Assembly: GCA_002261195.1 (NCBI GenBank)
Contig: MVBO01000013.1
Location: forward strand, 1-35,712
Origin: Bifiguratus adelaidae
Taxonomy: Eukaryota > Mucoromycota > Endogonomycetes > Endogonales
Direction of reading: 5' to 3'
Length of the DNA: 35,712 nucleotides
Shown: positions 21,260-30,751 of the stretch, in pieces
How the letters are laid out: the number at the start of each line of letters is the position of its first letter
Numbering within the stretch: the first letter of the stretch is position 1
Program-made: the position numbers and the translations under genes
The notes under the pieces: model-generated
What the model was told of the DNA's origin: nothing
The model's input: only the letters and a program-made list of their open reading frames with translations
Databases searched by the model: none

Positions 21260-21555
21260 TCAATGTGGAAGATGTGAGCAACAAGTCATTTCCATCGCCG
21301 CCATTACGTCATAGAACACGTCCTCCTCCGTAGCTTCCTCTTCAGGCATATGAGCGCCACCGTTGAAACGTTGGTGGGACGAGTGACGGGTGGACCGGCT
21401 GACTCCCGAGACTGCATGAGCATGCGAGCCTCATCAGACACCTTACCTGCACTGACCTCCCGGATCAATGTCAGTAGATGCGCATCCACTTGCCGTGCTT
21501 CCTGTGGCGTTGCTTGCAACAAACGAACAACCGCAGACAAAAAAGCACCAGACAT
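21260..21555 (-). CDS. Small hypothetical protein with a 35-nt intron
   Basis: An unrecognised two-exon gene of about 86 residues. The first exon encodes MSGAFLSAVVRLLQATPQEA, RQVDAHLLTLIREVSA, an amphipathic helical segment. Removing 21412-21446 (GCAG|gtaagg...catgcag|TC, 35 nt) joins in phase 1 to a second exon encoding SGVSRSTRHSSHQRFNGGAH, MPEEEATEEDVFYDVMAAME and MTCCSHLPH, then TGA. Without splicing the frame runs on into a basic, unlikely sequence. The second exon has the acidic, helical character of real coding sequence. Convergent with RMT2 (100 bp between stops) and divergent from SKI3. Function unknown. Confidence 0.5.
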
Positions 21556-21893
21556 TGTAATGGACTGTATATTTAATGGTATGCAAGAGACATATATATA
21601 CACACAAGATGAACAAGGGGATGATATAGGCGTCCGAGTCATTTGTAGAACTTGCACCAACTCTCGTGGCTAAATATTGAAAAGTCCACGCCGCAGTAGG
21701 AACAAAAGTTTGACTTGTATTGAGTGCGCGTTATTGGTCGTGGTGAATGATTCTTTGATGAGCACATGGTGTGATGGGGAGAGTGATGTGTAATCTGTGG
21801 GGAGTGGAGAAGACACTATGGAGGTGCGGTATGTATATTTATATATGACTTGCGATCATAGAGTTTAATTGTCATGGAACACCATCGAATACC
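21556..21893. promoter_or_regulatory. Divergent promoter region, small gene / SKI3
   Basis: About 340 bp between two outward-facing genes. AT-rich TATA-like tracts lie near each start: CATATATATACACAC at about 21590-21604, some 35-50 bp upstream of the minus-strand ATG, and TATATTTATATATGA at about 21833-21847, some 50 bp upstream of the SKI3 ATG. The middle part is G-rich on the plus strand (GTGGGGAGTGGAGAAG). Function of these elements is inferred from position only. Confidence 0.4.
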
Positions 21894-24800
21894 ATGGTAA
21901 GGATGTCCAAATGAGGCAATGCTGACATCGTCTTTATGTTGAAGCAGGCGAGGGAGGCCTTGAGTAAGGGTGACGATGAGGGAGCGTTAAAGTTGTGTGA
22001 GCAAGTGCTGGCCTTTGAGCCTGGCAACTATAACGCGTAAGTGGGTTTGGATAGACGCATATATACCTATGATCATAGTCTGGTGTTTGCAGGATTAGCT
22101 CTACAGCATCTGTCTCGACTGTCTGAATCAGAAAAGTCGTACAAGAAGGCTATCGAATGTAACGAGAATCAGGTACTCGCTTGGCAGGTATGGATTAACG
22201 GGTCGGAAGGAAAAATTGGGATTTCAGCTTAATCGGTTGCAATGTCGCGCTCAGGGTCTGGCGCAATTGTATGAAAAAACGTCCCGTTTTGGAGAGTATG
22301 TGGCGGCGTTGGAACGTTTGGTCGCGCTCCACAGCGAAAAGTAGGTCATGTGGCCATGGCGTGAGGAGCCTAATCTCATGGTTTCAAAGTGACATAAAGA
22401 AGGCCGTGGAAACGTTCCGGAAAATTCTAGAGGTATACCGAGTTAAGGCCCGGGATGATGGAAAGGTAGGACACATTCGATTAAATCAGTTTTGGCTCTG
22501 CCTTCAACGTGCGTTAGCTTGTCACCACGCTCAAATTTTCTCTACCGGAGGGTCCTTATGGATCGGCCATTGCGAGCGCATCGAATTTGACTCCTATAGA
22601 AATATGGAAAGAAATCGCGGGTATTCAAGAAAGGCATGATCACGAGGTGATTGAACGTGAAATTGCCGCGCGCAAGCATCGACTAGGGGCTGGAACACCG
22701 AGCGAGGTCCGTCAAACTGTGTTACGTGAAGTCTATGCACGGTCAGAGGTAATTCAAATTCGTCAATCCGACACTTTGGACCGTTCCATGGCTAACGTGC
22801 GCTAGTTGGGAGACACCTATGAGCATCTGCTGGCTTTGCTGGATGACCAAAAAGATGCGCAGCTCAAGCAAGAAGTTGAAAGCAAGACCGTTCACTTTCT
22901 GGATGCAAAGCTGGATACCACGGGAGACAATAAGGAGAAGGTAATGTCTCACAGCAGTGTGTACCATTGTGTAACCCCTCGTAGTTGAGAGAACAATTGT
23001 TGTCGCTATCGAAGAAAATTGTGTCTCAGCGTTCCAACGATCCATTGCCCTACGAAATCATCATCGAAAATACGAATACAGATCATCCAGGTGAGTGGAT
23101 AGCCTGTCGAAGACCGTGGAGCGTGTACTCATATCAGGCAGACGGGTATGACGGCAACGACCTTCATCAATACGTTTCAAAGTTTCCAGAGTCGCCCCTC
23201 GGTAAAGTCATCGCTGTGCAAACAAGCTTAGCAGCAGATGATGACGGAACAGAGGCCCTCAAGGTGTTCGAGGTAGGTCCAAGCTTCTGTAGAGAGCGTA
23301 GACTTACTGGATGATAGGAGACTATTGAAGCATTACCCAACAGTCTCTACGCTCATCAGTGTATCCTCTGGGTATATCATCGTCAGCAAGACCATGAAAA
23401 CGTCCTCGAGTACGCCACACGTTTATTGCAATTGGTAAAAAAGGACTCCCAAAAGTATGGCCGCGTTTTGGACAAGGTGGAAATATCGGCCATGTTGTGC
23501 ATGGCGGATGCGTATCGTTTACTGGGTGAATCCAATCACTCCAAAGCTACCGCACTCTACGATCGCATCTTGTGTAAAGATCCCGGTTATGTAAAGGCAT
23601 TGGAAGGCAAAGGCTTCTTGCTCTCCTCGGACAAGGAATACGATGAGGCCATGGCGATCTTTGAAAATGTGTTGGCTCTACATCCTGATAATGCCATGGC
23701 CAAATCTGAAATTGGATGGCTGTACGGTGAACAGGGCGACTTGGCATCTGCGCTTCAGAACATCCAGGAAGCCATTGACATGGATAACCAAAATGCTCTC
23801 CACGTGTTTCGCCTCGGCAAAATTTATTGGGGTATGGATGATGTGCACCGACAAGACAAGGAGTATGCGTACATGCAGTTCATCACCGCCGCAAAGCTGG
23901 ATCCAAGCTTCGGTCCCGCATTCACTTGCCTCGGTGACTATTATCGAGACGTTGCACAGGACAGACAACGTGCCAAGAAATGTTATCAAAAGGCATTTTC
24001 CCTCGATCTGACTGACCAGAGGGCAGCAATGCAACTTTCAGACTACTATATCGAGGACGAGGAATACGATCAAGCGGAACTCGTGCTGCGAACGTGCCTT
24101 GACGTGAATTCTCGTGTACCATGGGCGTGGAAACGGCTGGGCTTTCTCGATTTGGTAAGTCTTGATGATTCTGTAACTTGTTGATCCTTTGGTTCTGATC
24201 ATCTTCGATGATAGCACAATGGGCATGATCATGAAGCGATATCACACTTTCAATCGGCACTCCGTCTCAATTCGGACGACCCGCAATGTTGGGAAGGCCT
24301 GGCAGATGGGTACCAGAATGAGGGTCGGACCATTGCCGCTCTACGAGCCTATAGCCGGGCGAAGCAGCTTGCGAGCAGTCCAGTCTATGCTCAAATACAG
24401 ATTGCCAATGTCGAACGCCGCCTTGGCCTACTTGTAGACTCGATTGAACATGGAAAGGAAGCCATTTCACTTGCTTCTTCCCATCAAGAAATCGCACTGC
24501 TGCCAGCCTATTACGGTCTCGTCAGAAGCTACTTGGACTATGCCACCGAAACACGCGAACAAGGGTTTTACGGGCGAAGCGCAGACGCATGTGGCGATGC
24601 TCTAAGAACGTTGGCTGAAGCTATTGGTCACGATGCCAACGTCCAATGTCTGTGGAAAGCTGCCGGTGATGCCTGCACTCGTCTCTTTGCAGTGAGCCAC
24701 TACGATGTCAATGTGCCTTGGGAAAATCTTCGTGATTTGATCGGACAAATACTTGAGAAAAACGTGTCGCACCCCATATCTGGAACCCAAGGTATGCTAG

Positions 24801-26422
24801 AACAGGTCAAAGACTTTAAAACATCGTCAAATAGTCATTCCGCCAACATCATCTTGTGCTGTGCTTCGGTCGCTTTTTACCGTGCGCTGGCTCTCGCACC
24901 TCGAGGTGCACCCAATGTGCATGCTGCATGTTGGTACGACCTCGGTTTGGTTTACTACGAAATCCAACAGTTGGACAAGGATGAGACATTACTGCAGACA
25001 GCTGTGGGTTGTCTTCTTCGCGCGACCAAGCTCGATCCTGAACACATTGGAGCCTGGAACGCCCTCGGTGTCGCTACCATGCATGCTAACCCTAAACTCT
25101 CTCAACGTGCTCTCATTTCGGCCATGGAACTCGATCCGCGCTCTGCCATACCATACACGAATTATGGCTTTCTTGCTCTCTTTCAGTCCGATCTCGAACT
25201 GGCGAACAAGTCCTTTTCTCATGCCCAAAGTCTGGACCCGGATTGGATGCGCGCTTGGTGCGGTCAAGCTTGCATTGCCCGGCTATGGGGTAGCCACGAA
25301 ATCGTGGAGCTCTTTTCACATGTCGTTGAGGTTGGCGATGCGGAACTGGCTGAGGGCAATTATGGATTGGCCCAGGCGGTGTTTGAAGATATATCACAGG
25401 GTCATGCTTCCTCCGAGCTCATCACCTTGTCCGCCTTCGCCATGCAAAAGTACACTGAGCAACGGCCAGAGGACGTGGAAGGCATCAATCTCTATGGCCT
25501 GTTGCTGGAACGCATCGATCAATCCGAACAAGCGGCGGCTATGTTCAAACGAGCTCGTGAAGCCGATGCATCAGCCTCTGCGGTTCGTCAATACACGTTT
25601 GTCTTCAACCTCGCTCGAGCTCAATGTGCGGCCAGTCAATTCGAAGAAGCCATCGAAACCTATGGACAAGTGATGGCGATACACCAACGTCTGTCTGATG
25701 CCGACAGCCTTCCTATACCCATCGTTTATGCTTACCTTGGGGCTGGCACCGCGTATTACTTTTGCGACCAGCTGCAAGAAGCATTGGAAATGTTTGAAAT
25801 GGCCCTCCAAGAGACTGAGGCGGACGAAAGCGCCCTAAGACCTCAGGTGATTCTGTTGTTGACCCAAATCCTGACGGCGTTGGGCAGTGAAGAGCATCTT
25901 GCACTGGCAAGAGATCATTTATTGAATGCCGTTCACAAGTGGCCTCAGCAATGGGAAATGCCAGCATGCCTTGTAGCAATCGGTCTACATGTATCGCTTA
26001 TGGAGGACATTGCGCGAGAAGAAGCTCAAGAATGGCAGGTAGTTGCTCAAGCTGCCGCTGCAGAACTCGGGAAATTTCTGGCCCCTACGTCACCGGTTCC
26101 TCTGGCCATCCACGATGCCATCTGGGTTGCTCAATTGCTCGCTCAGTTCTCTGGTGCACATATCCTTCAGCATTTTGTCCATCGATACCCCTTTGATAGA
26201 CGCACATGGATGATCCTATCTCAATCACACGCTAATCCGTCGATTGCACAAACAGCAGTAGCCATGTTCATCAGGGCTATATGGGCAGAGGATGGCACTG
26301 ATCAAGTACCAGCGGACGAGGTCGCCGAGGTTCACGCTCAATGGGCCTCTACCCTGACAGATGCGGATGCGGCCAAGGCAGCCCTCCAAAAAGCTCTCTT
26401 TGTGGCGCCATGGTTGCAATAG
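21894..26422 (+). CDS. SKI3: Superkiller protein 3 (SKI3/TTC37), TPR scaffold of the Ski complex
   Basis: SKI3 is the TPR scaffold that holds the Ski2 helicase and Ski8 and feeds mRNA to the cytoplasmic exosome. The N-terminus (REALSKGDDEGALKLCEQVL, then NYNALVFAGLALQHLSRLSE, SEKSYKKAIECNENQVLAWQ, GLAQLYEKTSRFGEYVAALE) matches the family's first TPRs. Many exons follow, including LVTTLKFSLPEGPYGSAIAS and YGRVLDKVEISAMLCMADAY. A long run of TPRs comes next: HNGHDHEAISHFQSALRLNS, DDPQCWEGLADGYQNEGRTI, then a 629-codon last exon to the TAG at 26420-26422. The first coding exon may be only ATG, with the donor at once (ATG|gtaagg, 21894) and the next exon opening GCGAGGGAGGCC near 21950; reading on without splicing meets TGA after six codons. 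The introns are otherwise ordinary. Convergent with PMP3. Confidence 0.9.
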
Positions 26423-26501
26423 ATATAGATGGATACTGTGTATGTATAAATTGAAAAATACAGAAAGCGAAAAGGACTGGCGAGCCTCGAGCGCATTATG
26501 C

Positions 26502-26770
26502 TTAGTATTTGAGAATTATATAAAGCGCATGAAGAATACCGGGGATATAACCAAGAATCTACCAGTAGCATGAGTACACGCTGACAATACTGTAGCCATC
26601 CTCACTTACCGTCAACAAGATATTGATCAACAGATCCATGCCGCAACCCCTACAACCAACGCTCAGTTCAACCTTATCACCCATGCTACTCACCGTTCCA
26701 AAAAGACACCAAGAGGGGGCAAAATGATGGCGAAAATGATTTTGCAGATATCAGACATTGTGAAAGCCAT
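26502..26770 (-). CDS. PMP3: Plasma membrane proteolipid 3 (PMP3/SNA family)
   Basis: A three-exon gene that no single open frame reveals. Exon 1 encodes MAFTMSDICKIIFAIILPPL then GVFLER; after a 44-nt GT...AG intron, GCGMDLLINILLT; after a 52-nt intron, ILGYIPGILHALYIILKY and TAA. This is the complete PMP3 pattern, about 57 residues, with two membrane helices and the ILPPLGVFLE-RGC motif. PMP3 proteins sit in the plasma membrane and limit membrane hyperpolarisation and cation uptake; they respond to salt and other stress in yeast. The stop is 79 bp from the SKI3 stop (convergent). The gene lies just downstream of the DUF1479 gene on the same strand. Confidence 0.93.
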
Positions 26771-26932
26771 GGCGAAGAGAGCGAGTGCAGAAGAAAGAGG
26801 GACGACAAAGTCAAGAGTGTGAAGAACCCCTTTTATGGTTTGCTGCGCATGAGGTCATTGCGGGACTGCTCACCTAAATTTGGCATTGGCTCAATATTTC
26901 ATTTATCCAAAAACAATGTAACACTTTGGGTT

Positions 26933-28333
26933 TTAGAAGCCTAACAGATGGTTGGCAATTTCGATGGCCTTCTGCTCACCGGCTGTTCCATCTTGGACGT
27001 GAAGAGGTGCTAGTCCCATGGCTTGTAATCCACCCTCACCCCCGACCTGTTCCAAGAATTCCTGAGTTGCGCGGCCGACATGCTTCGATTCACCTGCGGC
27101 ATGAGGGTAGCCCGGAAAATCAGGTCCAGGAATGCCTTTCAGAAAGGCGTCACGTTGGCGCACAAGGTATTCTACATTCAGTCGACACAAGGGTGCAGCT
27201 GGAATGTATAGGACTGATGAGTCCGATTGACCTTGATGTAAGGGATCGACGGCGTGAATCAAGTCACAATGCCAAAAGACAGCGTCACCAGGGTGTACAA
27301 GAGGGATGGAAGTCATGAGATGAGTAAGATCGAGTTCAGGATGCAAGTCTTGAGAAAATTCTTGGCCGCGACCGGGAGCAGCGCCTTGGAAGGTGGTCGA
27401 GTCCAAATCGAATTCATCCTTGTCGTTGAAGAAGGGTCGAAGGAGGTAATAGGCGGTCACTTGCTGAACAAGAGGAGCCACCAAAAGTGATCCTTCGCCC
27501 GGACCGACATCAGACATGGATAGCCATCCTTGGAAGCTTCTGAATACACCGCAGGCACCGGCACCGGTGTGAAGGTCCATGTTGGCTTCAATGCGATGCG
27601 TAGCGTCATAGGCATCATAGTGTTCCCAATCTCCGTCCCAGATGCTTTTGTAGCAGGCTCTGTATTCGGGGTCCTCCCAGCGTTCCAAGGAGCCACCGTC
27701 GGCATGAGGACCAAGCGCAAATTTGGCATCACCGGGATTTCGGATTCGGAGACGATCGGCGTAGGTGACGTTATGCCTGAGAGAAACGGGGAAGGATGGG
27801 TCGACATGCCAGAGAGTGTTAATGAAGCCCATAGCTTTCTGCATGCGAGGATCAGAGCGTGCCTTGACCTGTGTCTGGGACCAATACAACTCATAGACCA
27901 CGGGCTTGTCGGCCGGGAATGCCTTGGTGGATGGATTGGCCTTGATATAGTCCTTTGCGTCTTGCTTGAGTTGCAATGCATCATCTCGAGAGATGACATT
28001 GCGAATAACGACAGAACCGCGCTTCAAGATCTCCTGACGTTTCTCGCTCGACAGATCGGACAATTCGTCGAAGTCCACCGAGGGAATCACCTCACTTCCC
28101 CGCGTCTTAATTTCGTCAATTTCCTTGCGCAAAGAGGCCTTGAGACGTAGCCAGCTTTCACGCAAAGCATCCTTGTTTTGGGCTATAGTGTGCTTCAAGT
28201 CCGAAAACTCTTTGGGAAGCACGACGGCTTCTTCACCAGATAGAGACGCAAATACCGATGATATGTCGCCCTCCTTTCTCTCCTTGACAAAGGTCGAGGT
28301 CATGGATGTCATGCTGGTCATTGTATAAGCCAT
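26933..28333 (-). CDS. DUF1479 (YbiU-like) iron/2-oxoglutarate-dependent dioxygenase
   Basis: An intronless 466-residue protein of the DUF1479 family, which has the double-stranded beta-helix fold of Fe(II)/2-oxoglutarate oxygenases. The iron site is visible: HADGGSLERWED near residues 220-232 (HxD), and FWHCDLIHAVDPL near 360-372 with the distal His. Other family segments are IRNVISRDDALQLKQDAKDY, PVVYELYWSQTQVKARSDPR, FINTLWHVDPSF, CGVFRSFQGWLSMSDVGPGE and GSLLVAPLVQQVTAYYLLRP. The N-terminus starts with a Met/Thr/Ser repeat (MTSMTSMTST). The family is common in fungi and bacteria; the substrate is unknown. The gene stands divergent from a Zn2Cys6 regulator, with a 492-bp shared upstream region, which suggests regulated, perhaps catabolic, expression. 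Confidence 0.92.
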   Translation of the reverse strand: MAYTMTSMTSMTSTFVKERKEGDISSVFASLSGEEAVVLPKEFSDLKHTIAQNKDALRESWLRLKASLRKEIDEIKTRGSEVIPSVDFDELSDLSSEKRQEILKRGSVVIRNVISRDDALQLKQDAKDYIKANPSTKAFPADKPVVYELYWSQTQVKARSDPRMQKAMGFINTLWHVDPSFPVSLRHNVTYADRLRIRNPGDAKFALGPHADGGSLERWEDPEYRACYKSIWDGDWEHYDAYDATHRIEANMDLHTGAGACGVFRSFQGWLSMSDVGPGEGSLLVAPLVQQVTAYYLLRPFFNDKDEFDLDSTTFQGAAPGRGQEFSQDLHPELDLTHLMTSIPLVHPGDAVFWHCDLIHAVDPLHQGQSDSSVLYIPAAPLCRLNVEYLVRQRDAFLKGIPGPDFPGYPHAAGESKHVGRATQEFLEQVGGEGGLQAMGLAPLHVQDGTAGEQKAIEIANHLLGF

Positions 28334-28825
28334 GTAAAAGGTATATCAGACTGTGCAGGTCTCGGCAGCGTTTTATGTCCTTTCTCCGCCGGAAGCATTC
28401 CCTAAAGAGGAATGTGGGGTGATATGATTCCCATATAGGGTAATGCATCCACAGCTCGACCTTGGGAATGGATCAAACCTCTGTATAGGCACCATGCATG
28501 ATGTTCTCATGTGACTTGACGTTGAATGTATGCGAAACCGCGTGAGTATGCAATGTATGTCATATGACAGCGACGCCAGAATCAAAATTTGCCTTTTGCT
28601 CGAATCCAAGCATGAAGCGTTCTCAATTGCATCAATGAAAAAGCTCGAGAGCAAGCCAAGACATAATTTGACTTATGAAGGTAATAAGGTGCCTGCAATG
28701 GATTGAAACAGAGGAAAGTATGTCCATACCACTGTCAATGGCTAACACTACATTTGCCATCCACCGACCCTCAACACTGTACTGTTTCCTGGTAAACGGC
28801 GCAGCCTTTGGTTGGTAACGTACGT
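28334..28825. promoter_or_regulatory. Shared upstream region of DUF1479 gene and Zn2Cys6 regulator
   Basis: A 492-bp region between two divergent starts. Next to the DUF1479 start, at about 28386-28395, lies TCCGCCGGAA, with the CCG and CGG triplets that Zn2Cys6 dimers often read, here only one base apart. No second such site with a typical spacing was found. Several short open frames on the minus strand have no family resemblance. Regulatory use is inference. Confidence 0.35.
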
Positions 28826-30494
28826 ATGAACTTTGTTTTTGCTGAAGAGCAGACATACAAGCAACGTAAGGTAGGAAGCTCGGCTGAGTTGCAAGTCAAT
28901 AGCTAACAGCCCAGACTAGAGAACCTACAGAGCTTGCGAGCGATGTCGCAAAAGGAGGATCCGTTGCGAAGTGGTGCCGAATACCAAAAGTTGTACCTAT
29001 TGTCAAGAAGCGGGAACAGATTGCAAAAGGGACATTACAACGCTGACAGACCATGTATCGGAAGCGGAAGAAAGTAGCGAGCAAGTCTACGAAAAGGTTA
29101 TTCGAGATCAGAACCGACAAGTGCAGTTTGTCTCTTCGACTCAGCCTTTGGCGGCTTTGCTGAGTCGAGACGCCCTCTTATTCTTTGACGGTGATCGCTT
29201 AGGATACTATCGACCTTGGACTACGGCTGGAGATCGGGTTATTGATCCCGATCTCAAAGAATATCTTTCAAAGCGAGGGGCATACCGACTGCCTGCGCCG
29301 GCCATCCAGCAGCGGCTTGTCTCTCTATACCTCGACAACTTCTTTCCCATATATCCTGTCGTTCAACGCTCCGTCCTCAAACACCTTTCCGAACTGTCAC
29401 CCCTCCTCATTGACGCCATGATGCTCGTCGGAGCAAGATACGATACCACGCTCGAGAATCCACGAGCCTACGCCAACGAACTTTACAAAAAGTGCAATCT
29501 ACTCGCTTTGGTGGAGCAAGACAAAATTGCCCTTATCCAATCATATCTGCTCATGTCGGTTCACGAAGAAGGACAGGAAGGACCCAACGCCACGCGCGAA
29601 CTTATAGCCAAGGCTTGTACACTTTGCGGCGAAATAGCCATCACTAACGCGGACGGTAAAGGAGCTGATCGACCAAACGATACAAGTCGAGGGGAGAAGT
29701 ACTCCAAGGGCCTTATCGCTCGCATCTTTTGGACATCGTTTTGCTGTGATCGATTGGTTGCCGTTACCAGCGGAAGAGCAATGGTGTACAATCGCCAGGA
29801 CCTCATCATACATGAGCCCTGCCTGGCCGATTTTGAGGGAGACGAAAATGCGGAATCCGATTTCGCCATTTTCAATGACTGGTATCAGCTTCAAAATCTC
29901 ATTGAGCGCATCATATGTGCCCGTTACCGACCGCCAGGCAGACGAACGCTAGATGACTATGACCTTGAAAAAGACATTATGGCATGGACACCAACATCAA
30001 CCTCACCCCACTTCCTACCCTTTCTGTCTCTCACCCACGTCTTTTCGTCTCTCCTCTACTTTCGCACCAAAATTACCTCCGTTTCATTCATCGAAGAACC
30101 ACCATCCACCGCCATAGAATTTGTTCGCACATGCTCAGACAACATTCGCCTATCCATCCCACAAACACATCACATTTGTATCGTCCATGCCATCTTGCAC
30201 GTCATTTCAATATCTTATCTTGATCTGCTCTTGGGTGGAGCAGAGCGTAACGCAAGTCCACATCCTTCGCCGCACACGGTCTTTGAGGAATGTTTAAAGC
30301 ATCTTGCATCACTAAAGAAGACTTGGTGGTTGGCAGCTGCCTCCCATCTACTTTGTCTGCGACTCAAAGATCGGCTTCCTACCAGCACCTCGACAACCTT
30401 CGAAATGCCGCAGAATAATGCTGCCATCCAAGAATTAGACTTGATTGCACTCTTATTTGAAGGCAATGAAGGCGTGCATTGGGAAGTAAGCTGA
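28826..30494 (+). CDS. Zn2Cys6 fungal transcription factor with fungal_trans domain
   Basis: Two exons (28826-28870 and 28920-30494, a 49-nt intron) encode about 539 residues. The DNA-binding domain lies at the N-terminus across the junction: YKQRKRTYRACERCRKRRIR then C, NTKSCTYCQEAGTDC, giving C-x2-C-x6-C-x8-C-x2-C-x6-C, the GAL4-type binuclear cluster. An acidic linker follows. Then comes the middle homology region typical of such factors (IQQRLVSLYLDNFFPIYPVV, MLVGARYDTTLENP, FWTSFCCDRLVAVTSGR) with the C-terminal helices. Choosing the ATG at 28826 is supported by the basic KQRKR leader and the in-phase donor AAG|gtagga. Nuclear regulator; the target is unknown, but the divergent DUF1479 oxygenase gene is the obvious candidate. 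Confidence 0.9.
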
Positions 30495-30751
30495 TCTGCC
30501 AACTGCATAACTATCACTTTATCTGGCTATTCGGCCATGCAACCATTTGTACGTTTTGCGGTGTTGTATCCAATAAGAGAATTTGCACCCTGTCTCTAAC
30601 TGAACCTTGTCGCAACATGCTTTCTTGTCTCTGCTGTGTATTCACTGTCTCTTAATCGCATAGATGCATGACTCATACTATCTCAAACCTTTAAGCACCT
30701 ACCAAATGCCAATTTGCGCGTAATTTCGAATCCCATTGTTTCTGGGCGCGC

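Noticed and set aside
24861-25673. 270-codon open frame in another frame of SKI3
   Set aside because: It lies fully inside the long last exon of SKI3, whose TPR frame is convincing.
27530-28150. 206-codon open frame antisense to the DUF1479 gene
   Set aside because: It is a shadow of the strongly conserved minus-strand frame and has no protein-like motif.
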